From the NCBI RefSeq assembly GCF_001552255.1, contig NZ_BCQV01000007.1:124001-188000 (forward strand): 64,000 nt of DNA, written 5' to 3'. Positions within the stretch are counted from its first letter, which is position 1. Every line of letters begins with the position of its first letter. This DNA is from Alicyclobacillus shizuokensis NBRC 103103 (lineage in GTDB: Bacteria > Bacillota > Bacilli > Alicyclobacillales > Alicyclobacillaceae). The translations under genes were made by a program, and so were the position numbers. The notes under the pieces are model-generated. The model was not told the origin of the DNA, searched no databases, and saw only the letters and a program-made list of their open reading frames with translations. Shown one piece after another: positions 23,084 through 30,519 of the stretch.

Positions 23084-23548
23084 TCACACCATTTCCGATT
23101 CTAACAAGCGAGAAACCGCCTGGTTAGCCAGTTCATCGCAGCGTTCATTGTATTGATTTCCCGCGTGGCCTTTGACCCAAACAAAGCTCACATCATGCCC
23201 GCCATCTTCGACGAGGGACACAAGTTCTTGCCAGCACTCGGCATTGGCTACAGGCTTCTTGCTGGCGGTTCTCCAGCCATGCTTGCGCCAACTGGCCAGC
23301 CAGCCGCGGTTGAAGGCAGAACAGACGTATTCAGAATCGGAATACAGCGTGACCTGACATGGCTTGCGGAGCGATTTTAGACTCTCGATCACCGCACGCA
23401 GTTCCATACGGTTATTCGTGGTCTCTTTCTCCGCACCGCACTTCTCCAATGTCTTACCCGTAACTTCATCCTCAATGACGAATGCCCATCCTCCCGGACC
23501 AGGATTGCCTTTACAGGCTCCATCGGTCCAAATGTTTACACGACGCAA
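23084..23548 (-). CDS. rnhA: Ribonuclease HI
   Basis: 154 residues, usual RNase HI length. The TTG start follows AAAGGAGG by 7 bases. It degrades RNA in RNA-DNA hybrids, for example primers. Catalytic residues are present: Asp9 (WTDGAC), Glu49 (NNRMEL), Asp71 (YSDSEY) and Asp138 (ERCDELA), with His128 in KGHAG. A degenerate relative is encoded at 18614-19123. Confidence 0.95.
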   Translation of the reverse strand: MRRVNIWTDGACKGNPGPGGWAFVIEDEVTGKTLEKCGAEKETTNNRMELRAVIESLKSLRKPCQVTLYSDSEYVCSAFNRGWLASWRKHGWRTASKKPVANAECWQELVSLVEDGGHDVSFVWVKGHAGNQYNERCDELANQAVSRLLESEMV

Positions 23549-23577
23549 GAAAACGCCTCCTTTGGTTAAGATCAAGA

Positions 23578-23600
23578 ATGCGGGACCAAAGGCCCCGCAT
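23578..23600 (-). terminator. Hairpin terminator
   Basis: Minus strand: ATGCGGGGCC, TTT, GGTCCCGCAT (one wobble pair), then TCTTGATCTT. Between the putative lipoprotein gene and rnhA. Confidence 0.6.
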
Positions 23601-23626
23601 TATGTTTCAAGGTCAAAACGATAAGT

Positions 23627-24253
23627 TCAATTCTCAGTACCCTGCCGAGCCGAAATTAGCTGTTTTTCTAGCCATTGCACATAGGACATAGGCGGGGTGC
23701 CTTTCGATGAACCCCGAGACTCCAAGAACTCGTCAAAGAGACGCATCGAATCGTCCTTCAGGACTTCAAACAGATGATCATTCTCCTCCGAGTATGAGAG
23801 ATACAAGCTATCCTCATAGGATTCGGGATAGTAGGGTGTTTCACTGCACCGAAGGGTCGGATTTTTATTCCGATCGAAGTACACAGGCTTCTCAAGGCTC
23901 TTGTTGTACTCTACAAACTCTTTGAAGCTAAACACCACATAGACGGAGTCTTCGATGCCCAGAGCTTCACTGGCCTCGATGACACGCGCCAGCATTCCCT
24001 CCTCGAAGTAGATGTCAAACTGCTCGATGCCTTCCTTGAAACGCACGATAGGATGGACACCAGACCGAACCATGTCTAGGAGTTCTAAGCCCCGCACGAA
24101 ACACCACCTCGTAGCCAATTCGCATTGGGCGGACTGAAATTGCTTGTTCTCATGGTCAAAGGCAACGGAAAAGAACCCTCTCGATTCAGGAAGGGGGAGA
24201 GGACTACAACTAGCAAATAAGACCAAAAGTACAAGAATAGAATAAAGCATCAC
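23627..24253 (-). CDS. Putative exported or lipoprotein of unknown function
   Basis: 208 residues. The N-terminus MLYSILVLLVLFASCSP looks like a signal peptide with a lipobox-like FASC. The remainder is acidic and aromatic-rich (YYPESYEDSLYLSYSEENDHLF), with no known motif. Start is GTG 24253 or ATG 24250; neither has a good ribosome binding site, so the true start may be internal, which would remove the signal peptide. Confidence 0.6.
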   Translation of the reverse strand: MMLYSILVLLVLFASCSPLPLPESRGFFSVAFDHENKQFQSAQCELATRWCFVRGLELLDMVRSGVHPIVRFKEGIEQFDIYFEEGMLARVIEASEALGIEDSVYVVFSFKEFVEYNKSLEKPVYFDRNKNPTLRCSETPYYPESYEDSLYLSYSEENDHLFEVLKDDSMRLFDEFLESRGSSKGTPPMSYVQWLEKQLISARQGTEN

Positions 24254-24276
24254 AAGTATACATGAATCCCATCCGT

Positions 24277-24402
24277 TCAGAAAGGCAAATCGTCCTCGGT
24301 ATAGTCCTCCGATGTGACGGGCGGGTCCGAAAACAATTCTTGAAGGATACGTACCCGCTCGTCGTCATCAAACAGCTCAGGATCCTGGAACCGCGCCGAC
24401 AT
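24277..24402 (-). CDS. Small acidic protein
   Basis: 41 residues ending TEDDLPF. The ATG follows AAAGGGA and overlaps the stop of the upstream small gene (TGATG). The DDLPF end resembles the acidic DDDIPF tip of bacterial SSB proteins, which is missing from the SSB encoded just upstream. That likeness is short and may be chance. Confidence 0.55.
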   Translation of the reverse strand: MSARFQDPELFDDDERVRILQELFSDPPVTSEDYTEDDLPF

Positions 24403-24539
24403 CAAATCATCCCTTTGAAATGCACTGCATACATGCGGATATAACAAAGAATAGGGTAGGGGAGCACAAGCAATACGCCAGAGCACCAACCAAAGTGACG
24501 AAATCCAAAGAAACGGTACGTTCTCTTTCTACGACTCAT
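24402..24539 (-). CDS. Small membrane peptide
   Basis: 45 residues, GGGGG site 7 bases before the ATG. Basic start (MSRRKRTYRFFG), then a hydrophobic segment (GVLLVLPYPILCYI). It fits exactly between ssb and the acidic small gene and is coupled to the latter by TGATG. Confidence 0.55.
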   Translation of the reverse strand: MSRRKRTYRFFGFRHFGWCSGVLLVLPYPILCYIRMYAVHFKGMI

Positions 24540-24582
24540 TTGCAAACCCCCTTCCCCATGAAGCCATGCAATCTAAGATGGA

Positions 24583-24999
24583 TTAACCCCAAGTGTTGTT
24601 GGGTACGAAACCAAAGGGCGGATATGACTGCGCTCCCGATGCCACTGGCTGATTCGATGAATCTGTAGGATTCGAAGTCTCTGCGCGGTCCAGGAACCGC
24701 ACATTCTCAGCAATGACCTCTGTGACACGCACACGCTGGCCCTCTCGATTCTCATAGCTACGCACCTGGATCCGGCCATCGACGGCGGCTAGACGGCCTT
24801 TACGCAGGTACTGAGCGCAATTCTCGGCCATCTTGGACCACACAACGATCGGGATGAAGTCCGTCTCCGTCTCTCCGTTTTGATTCGTGCGGGGACGGTC
24901 GACGGCCAGTGTGAAAGACGCGACAGCCGTCCCGCTGTTCGTGTAACGCAATTCAGGATCGGCGGTCAGACGACCAATCAAGACAACACGATTCAACAC
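24583..24999 (-). CDS. ssb: Single-stranded DNA-binding protein
   Basis: 138 residues from GTG. Canonical bacterial SSB OB fold: [74 protein letters not shown]. The C-terminal tail is short ([11 protein letters not shown]...NNTWG) and lacks the acidic tip that recruits partner proteins. A second, unlike ssDNA-binding protein is at 9092-9823. Confidence 0.95.
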   Translation of the reverse strand: MLNRVVLIGRLTADPELRYTNSGTAVASFTLAVDRPRTNQNGETETDFIPIVVWSKMAENCAQYLRKGRLAAVDGRIQVRSYENREGQRVRVTEVIAENVRFLDRAETSNPTDSSNQPVASGAQSYPPFGFVPNNTWG

Positions 25000-25050
25000 G
25001 ATCTCATCATCTCCTCTGTTACTACTAAGACGGAAAACTATTCACCAAAA

Positions 25051-25086
25051 ATGCCGATAGGCATAAAAAAGAGCGGCCGAAGCCGC
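25051..25086 (-). terminator. Terminator plus UAUC-loop hairpin (copy 5)
   Basis: Minus strand: GCGGC, TTCG tetraloop, GCCGC, TC, TTTTTT (25086-25065), a strong terminator. It is followed directly by ATGCC, TATC, GGCAT, TTTTTGG (25064-25051). Both follow the membrane protein gene at 25113-25508 and precede ssb. Confidence 0.8.
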
Positions 25087-25112
25087 ATATAGGGAAGGAG
25101 ATAATGAACTGC

Positions 25113-25508
25113 TCACGGGTTGTCATCCCATACGGCACCGCCGGAAATAGAAGAGTCATACGAGTACGATGGGGCCGAGCTGCTGCCTCCCGAGTGAGAG
25201 GCCCACACAGCGAATCCAATCACGATGCCCAGACAGATGAAGAAGACCATGACACAAACCCAACCTAATGCCTTAACACTCGGCGGTGCATTCTTATACT
25301 CATTGTGGCGAAAGACGAAAAAGAACATCGTGATAATGGCTACAGCAATCATCTCCGGAGCAGTCATATTTGTGAGATGCATGCCATTTTGTCGCCGATC
25401 CCGAAGGCGCTCCTTCTCCCGTTGAATCTTGCGCTGACGACTCGCGCGCATCGCTCGACGAACCACATAATGCCGAAAACCATAATAACCAGGCCCGTGG
25501 CGGCTCAC
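25113..25508 (-). CDS. Two-span membrane protein
   Basis: 131 residues from a GTG behind GGAGGGG; a longer frame to 25538 lacks support. N-terminal basic region (RRAMRASRQRKIQREKERLRDRR), then two hydrophobic segments (MIAVAIITMFFFVF and ALGWVCVMVFFICLGIVIGF), and a Ser/Tyr-rich tail. It has its own promoter and terminator. Function unknown; a phage membrane regulator or holin-like role is possible. Confidence 0.7.
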   Translation of the reverse strand: MSRHGPGYYGFRHYVVRRAMRASRQRKIQREKERLRDRRQNGMHLTNMTAPEMIAVAIITMFFFVFRHNEYKNAPPSVKALGWVCVMVFFICLGIVIGFAVWASHSGGSSSAPSYSYDSSISGGAVWDDNP

Positions 25509-25547
25509 CCAAACCCCTCCCAAAATGGAAATCCCCACTCATCGTAC

Positions 25548-25577
25548 ATTGTATACGACCAGGAACGAGCGCGACAA
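25548..25577 (-). promoter_or_regulatory. Promoter of the two-span membrane protein gene
   Basis: Minus strand: -35 TTGTCG (25577-25572), 18 bp, -10 TACAAT (25553-25548). Confidence 0.5.
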
Positions 25578-25775
25578 GAAACATGCTATAGATTCGCCAT
25601 TGTCCGAGTGATTTATAGTAACGAAAAACTCTCCTTACAACCCGATCTTGGCAATCTGCCTGAGTTCATCAAGACGATGGACCCTACCTGGTTCACCCCG
25701 AAAACCACTGAGGATCAAGAGCAGGCTATCCAAGAGGACATATCGGATGGATCCGGTCAATCCAATCCCTGATCT
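25554..25775 (+). other. Open frame without a supported start, possible gene remnant
   Basis: A rightward frame ends at 25772, three bases from the convergent stop of the gene at 25776-26408. Its C-terminal part looks protein-like (LGNLPEFIKTMDPTWFTPK, DQEQAIQEDISDG). No start codon with a ribosome binding site is visible; upstream the frame runs antisense to the membrane protein gene. It may be a decayed gene or chance. Confidence 0.25.
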
Positions 25776-26408
25776 TCACGATGGCACCTCCACACACTGT
25801 CGATTCATGAGTGGCTCTACACACACCAAAGGAACGGGGCAGGCGGAGACAAACGCATCAAACCGTGCATCCAACCAAGGAGGCGTCCAAGGGGATGAGC
25901 GGCATACAAACACCCGGTCAAAGACCACAGGGACCTTCAATCCATCGTCATACTGCCGATCCATCTTCACGGCAGGCTCTTTATTCTCTGGAATCACTTC
26001 TCTCCACTTTGGGTATCGCATATGGACTTTGGCCAGTGGATAACCAATGAGCCAATCATCACAGTTGAAGAATCCGCGGAAGCAGGCCTCCCACACATCC
26101 CCTTGATAGCCGCCATCATGATGGGCGTCAAAGAGCCAAATCTCATCGACAAGATCCACCCAATCTTCGCGATAGGCATACCGGTTGCTGTCTGCATAGT
26201 AGCCGGAGGCGGCGGGAGAGAACGTAAACCGATCCCAAAACCCAATCTCCATATCCAGAGTATCTGGGAGTCTCCCAAACCACTCCATCAACTCAGGTTT
26301 GCGCTTCTCCCAATAGTCCACCATGAACTCCTTGGTCTCTCGCCGGCCTGTGCTACACCGGGGATCCATGAAGAAGTAGTCCCAGTCAACGACCAATAGC
26401 TTCAACAC
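25776..26408 (-). CDS. UPF0489/arginase-like-fold protein (tentative)
   Basis: 210 residues from a GTG behind GGAGG (5-base spacing). Starts LKLLVVDWDYFF, with DEIWLFDAHHDGGYQG in the middle; this pairing of an N-terminal DWDxF and a central DAHHD resembles UPF0489 proteins, related to the arginase/deacetylase fold, where such Asp and His residues bind metal. Substrate unknown. Overlaps the next gene by 23 bases. Confidence 0.55.
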   Translation of the reverse strand: MLKLLVVDWDYFFMDPRCSTGRRETKEFMVDYWEKRKPELMEWFGRLPDTLDMEIGFWDRFTFSPAASGYYADSNRYAYREDWVDLVDEIWLFDAHHDGGYQGDVWEACFRGFFNCDDWLIGYPLAKVHMRYPKWREVIPENKEPAVKMDRQYDDGLKVPVVFDRVFVCRSSPWTPPWLDARFDAFVSACPVPLVCVEPLMNRQCVEVPS

Positions 26409-26766
26409 ATTCGCCTCCACAAGGGAACGCCAGATTGACGCCGCGGATCGTGATTCCGTCGTCATTCAACGTGAAGCGGAAGTCTCCGAACAAAGACCGA
26501 TACACATACACATCGTCATCCATGTGCGAAAAACGGAGACTGAATATCGCGTACAAATCGTGTTCATCAGTGCTGCGAACCGAGAACTTAAACGGCCAAT
26601 TGCGAAGCACAGACTGCATCAAATACTCTCGCGCTTCGTCCTGGGACGTGATCACATCACCAAGAACCACAAACTCATCGTTACCCTTCGCTTGAACCTG
26701 AAATAGCATGCGTTTCACCTCAGAAAGAAAGAGGGTAGTATCGATATACGACCGCAATAGCTCCAT
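26386..26766 (-). CDS. Hypothetical protein with MEL(V/L) N-terminus
   Basis: 126 residues from an ATG behind GAGGTG. Starts MELLRSYI, one of seven proteins here sharing this N-terminal word. The remainder is beta-rich (KRMLFQVQAKGNDEFVVLGD, YAIFSLRFSHMDDDVYVYRSLFG). No recognised family. Confidence 0.7.
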   Translation of the reverse strand: MELLRSYIDTTLFLSEVKRMLFQVQAKGNDEFVVLGDVITSQDEAREYLMQSVLRNWPFKFSVRSTDEHDLYAIFSLRFSHMDDDVYVYRSLFGDFRFTLNDDGITIRGVNLAFPCGGECVEAIGR

Positions 26767-26776
26767 GAAATGCACC

Positions 26777-27022
26777 TCATGGACGGCGGGGATAGGCCCA
26801 CACAAAACGGATTTCATCAAGAGGGAAATACATACGTGTATTGTCCTCCACCCGAATCCCGATCTCCCGCCTTGAGAACCAAAACAAATCTCCTCGATAC
26901 CGCCGACCATAATGAACAAATACGATCCGATCTCCTTGTCGTAATCGACACCCGCTAATCTCTATAAAATCGGGCGGGAGAGCCTCTGCCAGATAGGGCT
27001 GAATCAACTCCGTAACCATCAC
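26777..27022 (-). CDS. SH3-like small protein
   Basis: 81 residues. After a helical start, CRLRQGDRIVFVHYGRRYRGDLFWFSRREIGIRVED has the short beta-strand pattern of an SH3/Tudor-like barrel, as in the tandem proteins at 28662-29672. GTG 27022 or ATG 27019 could start it. Function unknown. Confidence 0.6.
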   Translation of the reverse strand: MMVTELIQPYLAEALPPDFIEISGCRLRQGDRIVFVHYGRRYRGDLFWFSRREIGIRVEDNTRMYFPLDEIRFVWAYPRRP

Positions 27023-27024
27023 CC

Positions 27025-27267
27025 CTAATCAATCAACAACCGACCATCCTCACTAACCCACCCAAGGCGGAGGGCGAAGGCAAAAGCCACAGATCCATTC
27101 CCATATAACACCGCGGTACCATCTCGAAAATGCTCCATCATGTCAGGATATACTAACTTGAATAACTCCGTAGGAGACAGGTTCATCACGTCTTTCCGCT
27201 TGTACCCGAGGTAGGTCACCAAGTGCGCGCGGCAACACCGGGCCAGATGCCTCTCCAGTTCCTCCAC
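27025..27267 (-). CDS. Hypothetical protein beside the IS insertion
   Basis: 80 residues from a GTG behind AGGAGGTGG. Helical N-terminus with two Cys (ARCCRAH). The IS3-family element sits about 60-80 bases upstream of its start, so the element may have separated it from its promoter or from the gene string at 28662-29928. Confidence 0.65.
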   Translation of the reverse strand: MEELERHLARCCRAHLVTYLGYKRKDVMNLSPTELFKLVYPDMMEHFRDGTAVLYGNGSVAFAFALRLGWVSEDGRLLID

Positions 27268-27362
27268 AATGCCACCTCCTATCCTGAAGACTAAAGTCTC
27301 TCGATCCACAAAATATAATGGCCTTAAGAATTTAGACACGAAAAAAGGATGTGTTAAGTTGT

Positions 27363-27665
27363 ATGTCAGCGATACGAAGGAACCATCCTCCGGAATTCAA
27401 GGCCAAGGTTGTACTGGAAATTTTGCGAGAAGAAAAATCGATTTCCGAGCTGGCTTCCGAGCATGGGATTCACCCCAATGTCCTTCAGCGGTGGAAAAAT
27501 GATGTCGTTCAAAATCTGGCGCAACTTTTTGTCGATGATCGCAAGGGCATTACGAAAATGAAAAACGAATACGAACAGAAAATCAACCAACTCTATGCGG
27601 AGGTGGGAAAACTTACGACACAGAACGCATGGCTCAAAAAAAAATCTGGCCTCCCGATTGACTAG
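27363..27665 (+). CDS. IS3-family transposase OrfA
   Basis: 100 residues. HTH of the HTH_Tnp_1 type (PEFKAKVVLEILREEKSISELASEHG...VLQRWKND), then a leucine-zipper-like coiled coil. It binds IS ends. It ends soon after a run of nine A (27636-27644), the expected slippage site for a -1 frameshift into OrfB. Confidence 0.9.
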   Translation: MSAIRRNHPPEFKAKVVLEILREEKSISELASEHGIHPNVLQRWKNDVVQNLAQLFVDDRKGITKMKNEYEQKINQLYAEVGKLTTQNAWLKKKSGLPID

Positions 27666-28521
27666 ACAAGAGCGTTTGGCATTGCTGGATTGGGATTGTA
27701 CCGAACTGCCGCTCAGTCAACAAGCAGAGCTTCTCAGTCTCAATCGATCCAGTTTGTATTACCAGCCAAGACCGCCGTCGCCGGAAGAAGTGGCCATCAA
27801 ACATGCCATCGATCGGATCTATACCCAATACCCGATGTTCGGTTCAAGGCGCATCACTGCGATTCTCAGACGGGATGAAGGCTTCCGTGTTCACCGCAGC
27901 ACGATTCAGCGTTATATGCAGGAGATGGGAATATCCGCCATCTATCCCGGTCCCAATCTCAGCAAGCGTCATTTGCAACATCGCATTTATCCGTATTTGC
28001 TCCGCGGTCTGGACATCGTCCGACCGAATCAGGTGTGGGGCATTGATCTGACTTACATCCGATTGCAGCGCGGCTGGATGTATCTGGTCGCCGTCCTGGA
28101 TTGGTATTCCCGGTATGTCGTCGCCTGGCAGCTGGATCAGAGCCTGGAGATCGATTTCGTCCTGGAAACGGTGAAAACCGCTTTGGCTGTGAACAAGCCT
28201 GAAATATGGAACAGCGATCAGGGCAGCCATTTTACCAGTCCACAGTACATCGAACTGTTGAAAGCCGAACAAATCCGCATCAGCATGGATGGGAAAGGAC
28301 GGGCTGTGGACAACATTTTCACCGAACGGTTTTGGCGCAGTCTCAAATACGAGGAAGTCTATCTTCACGATTACGCCAATCCGCGAGAAGCTCGAAAAGG
28401 CATTACCCGGTACATCGAACTCTACAATCATTACCGGCCTCATCAATCCTTGAACAATCATACGCCGGCATCGATCTACTGGGGAAACGTGCAACTGCCC
28501 GATCTGGTTATCCACAGGTAA
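27595..28521 (+). CDS. IS3-family transposase OrfB (frameshift product, DDE)
   Basis: Frame open for 308 residues. After the overlap: HTH_21 region (RSSLYYQPR), then the rve/DDE core with VWGIDLTYIRL (first Asp), IWNSDQGSHFTS (second Asp), and NIFTERFWRSLKYEEVYLHDY (Glu). All three catalytic residues are present and the frame is intact, so the element may be active. It is probably translated as an OrfAB fusion through the A9 slip site, as no ribosome binding site precedes it. Confidence 0.9.
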   Translation: MRRWENLRHRTHGSKKNLASRLTRQERLALLDWDCTELPLSQQAELLSLNRSSLYYQPRPPSPEEVAIKHAIDRIYTQYPMFGSRRITAILRRDEGFRVHRSTIQRYMQEMGISAIYPGPNLSKRHLQHRIYPYLLRGLDIVRPNQVWGIDLTYIRLQRGWMYLVAVLDWYSRYVVAWQLDQSLEIDFVLETVKTALAVNKPEIWNSDQGSHFTSPQYIELLKAEQIRISMDGKGRAVDNIFTERFWRSLKYEEVYLHDYANPREARKGITRYIELYNHYRPHQSLNNHTPASIYWGNVQLPDLVIHR

Positions 28522-28661
28522 GCCTGAATACAAGGCGGGCTCCCGCGCTTCGCTTGGGCTATGTCCGCCACCAGTGGACAGTCTCACTATCCATCATATT
28601 CCAATTATGGAATCCGAGAATGGGGGTAAGATAAACAAAACAAAAGACTTTGTGAAAATAT

Positions 28662-28916
28662 TCACCCCTTAATTTTTTTGAAAATCTGTCTTGACAAATA
28701 GGGCCACCTTAAAACGAGGTCGCGGGGAATGCCATATATCCAAGGACGCTCTTTCTGAACCTCAATCTCAAAAAGCTCTTGGTTATACGAGAGCAACTTC
28801 CCCTTTAACACTTTGACCTTCGCATCCCTGATATAGCCGTCTATATACTCAACACGAACCATATCTCCAACCTCAAAGGTGCGCCTGCATTCAAGATACT
28901 CTTGAACCAACTCCAT
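28662..28916 (-). CDS. SH3-like tandem paralog 1
   Basis: 84 residues, starting MELVQEYL, AAGGAGA site. Core FEVGDMVRVEYIDGYIRDAKVKVLKGKLL is a KOW/SH3-like strand pattern. Nearest relative is the next gene upstream. It may bind nucleic acid or protein; no function known. A GCATTACA site lies at 28946-28953 just upstream. Confidence 0.7.
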   Translation of the reverse strand: MELVQEYLECRRTFEVGDMVRVEYIDGYIRDAKVKVLKGKLLSYNQELFEIEVQKERPWIYGIPRDLVLRWPYLSRQIFKKIKG

Positions 28917-28945
28917 ACACATTTCTCCTTCACAAATCCCGAAGG

Positions 28946-28953
28946 GCATTACA
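28946..28953. promoter_or_regulatory. GCATTACA operator
   Basis: Plus-strand GAAGGGCATTACA lies in the 37-base gap between two SH3-like genes. A convincing promoter was not found beside it. Confidence 0.4.
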
Positions 28954-29202
28954 TCACCAAGGCTTATCCAGCTTCTCTATCGAGAGAAGAAGGGCGCGGG
29001 GAAGGGCATACATGCAATGATACTTATTCCTCACATGAATCGTTTGATCATCATAGTCCACCAACTCACCCCGGCATACGTTCACCTTGGATAAACCCCG
29101 AAACACTTCTATGTACGCTACACGAACCATGTCTCCAACCCTAAAGTACCGGTCACACAGGATACACCCATCCCGTTGAAGATACTCACTGACTAGTTCC
29201 AC
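28954..29202 (-). CDS. SH3-like tandem paralog 2
   Basis: 82 residues from GTG, starting MELVSEYL, AAGGTGATG upstream. FRVGDMVRVAYIEVFRGLSKVNVCRGELVDYDD matches paralog 1 strand for strand. Overlaps paralog 3 by 17 bases. Unknown function. Confidence 0.7.
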   Translation of the reverse strand: MELVSEYLQRDGCILCDRYFRVGDMVRVAYIEVFRGLSKVNVCRGELVDYDDQTIHVRNKYHCMYALPRALLLSIEKLDKPW

Positions 29203-29440
29203 ACGTCATCACCTTACTCACAGACACCAAAAGCCTTATCGGAATCCTCCTTGCCGTATCTTTACCCTCCAGCCATATATCCTCCTCATCAAACTCCACT
29301 AGCTTGCCCCGAAACACACGCTGTTTAATACCGTGCGGGGATAAATCAAAGTACACCACACCCACGGTCTCACCACGCTGAACATAGCAACCATTTAGGA
29401 CAAAGCTCTTGTCCCTTATGTATTCACGAACTAGTTCCAT
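29186..29440 (-). CDS. SH3-like tandem paralog 3
   Basis: 84 residues, starting MELVREYI. Core VQRGETVGVVYFDLSPHGIKQRVFRGKLVEFDEED. Stop overlaps paralog 2. Divergent in sequence from paralogs 1 and 2 but with the same start and strand order. Confidence 0.65.
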   Translation of the reverse strand: MELVREYIRDKSFVLNGCYVQRGETVGVVYFDLSPHGIKQRVFRGKLVEFDEEDIWLEGKDTARRIPIRLLVSVSKVMTCGTSQ

Positions 29441-29441
29441 A

Positions 29442-29672
29442 TCACCACCCCATATGCACTTCAATATACTCAATGCTCCGGATCGACATCGTAATCCAAG
29501 AGCCACTCCTGGTCTCAATGGCGACTTGTTCCTCTGAAAGCCACACTACACGTCCATCATAGTCGGTGCCACGATAGCGAAGAGATACTACGTCGCCAAC
29601 ACATACTTCGATACCACGAATGAGCACGGACTGTGGATTCAATCGACCACTGTATGCTTTGATCAACTCCAT
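29442..29672 (-). CDS. SH3-like tandem paralog 4
   Basis: 76 residues, starting MELIKAYS, GGGGG site. Core VCVGDVVSLRYRGTDYDGRVVWLSEEQVAIE. Resembles the protein at 26777-27022 most closely (GDRIVFVHYGRRYRGDLFWFS). Unknown function. Confidence 0.65.
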   Translation of the reverse strand: MELIKAYSGRLNPQSVLIRGIEVCVGDVVSLRYRGTDYDGRVVWLSEEQVAIETRSGSWITMSIRSIEYIEVHMGW

Positions 29673-29763
29673 CATATAACCCCCAAGGTGGCGCATCCAT
29701 TCTCCAAGATGAGCCGACAGGATTCTTGGGTAAGGAAAGGACGGCGGGGAAGATGAAGCCGCC

Positions 29764-29928
29764 CTAACACCCAATGTACTCTGCAATATAGTCCGTAATC
29801 ACACCCTCATCCTCTGGTTCATATCCATGCCGTTCACAATACCGACGATAATGCAGGCTGTTTCCATCACTTGTCACCCATGCACGTAACTCTTTATCAT
29901 ACCAGTACAAAGTCACTGAATTCTGCAT
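29764..29928 (-). CDS. Small hypothetical protein
   Basis: 54 residues, AAAGGAG site. Starts MQNSVTLYWYDKELRAWVTSDG and contains RRYCERHGYEPEDEG. First gene behind the promoter at 30037-30065, whose leader carries a UAUC hairpin. No recognised family. Confidence 0.65.
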   Translation of the reverse strand: MQNSVTLYWYDKELRAWVTSDGNSLHYRRYCERHGYEPEDEGVITDYIAEYIGC

Positions 29929-29997
29929 AAACAACACTCCTTTCCGAGCTTCATGAACAAGTCACAGCACATTCATCACAAATCGCTCTCCTAAATC

Positions 29998-30065
29998 AGC
30001 CGATAGGCTTGAAGGGCATTACACAACCAGAAACACAGTATACCCTAACTTACCACCACTTTGAA
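29998..30065 (-). promoter_or_regulatory. Promoter, GCATTACA operator and leader UAUC hairpin (copy 6)
   Basis: Minus strand: -35 TTCAAA (30065-30060), 17 bp, -10 TATACT (30042-30037). The operator TGTAATGCCCTTC (30023-30011) follows. Then AGCC, UAUC, GGCU, GAUUU (30009-29998). Here the hairpin lies in the 5' leader, not after a gene. Confidence 0.7.
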
Positions 30066-30129
30066 CATCCCGTAGGGGACATGAAACACCATACACATGA
30101 CACATGGATGACCATTAGATGAACCTTGT

Positions 30130-30290
30130 ATGACTGAAAAGAAACTTGTGAGATATGTCCTTGAAACACCGAAAAGACCCTCGTGTAATATGCTCTTGAA
30201 ACAACCAAAAGACCATTTCGAGATATGCACTTGAAACCTCGAAAAGCCCCTTTTTGTGTGGGCTTGAAACACCAAAAAGACCCTGCCAAA
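30130..30290. repeat. Degenerate tandem repeats, 35-bp period
   Basis: TTGAAAC begins at 30161, 30196, 30231 and 30264 (spacing 35, 35, 33). Each is followed by an A-rich ACCGAAAAGACC-like word; GAGATATG or TAATATG precedes copies. The region 30066-30519 has no supported gene on either strand. It lies behind the RNA-polymerase-like gene, whose stop is followed by a strong GC-rich hairpin (about 30475-30500, stem GGGGCTG/CAGCCCC). Confidence 0.65.
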
Positions 30291-30519
30291 CCCCGCACGA
30301 GGCACCGCCAAGGACCTGCACACGATAATGCCGGATTACCACAAGTTGATGATGTATCGGCTTGCATCGAGTCATGGACATGGGGCACAGAGAGAGAAGC
30401 AGAGAGGGGAGGATGGGAGTGTGCATGTGGGGTAGGGGAGAGACATGCGTACATCCGCATCCCGGAGGGTTGGGACAGGGGCTGCATCGTTCCAGCCCCC
30501 ATCCCGGTCTGCGTGATGC

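Larger units (their letters stand above)
27330..28600 (+). mobile_element. IS3-family insertion sequence (approximate limits)
   Basis: Two overlapping rightward frames encode an IS3-type transposase; it is the only rightward gene pair in a leftward region. Clear terminal inverted repeats and a target duplication could not be defined by eye, so the ends are estimates. Post-transposase sequence to about 28600 holds a GC-rich hairpin typical of an IS end. Confidence 0.8.

Noticed and set aside
30130-30290. CRISPR-like array
   Set aside because: Period of 33-36 bp fits only superficially: the repeat is degenerate, there are no distinct spacers, and no cas genes are present.
30050-30502. Minus-strand frames with repeated Phe-rich peptides
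   Set aside because: The peptide repetition simply reflects the 35-bp DNA repeats; no start signal.
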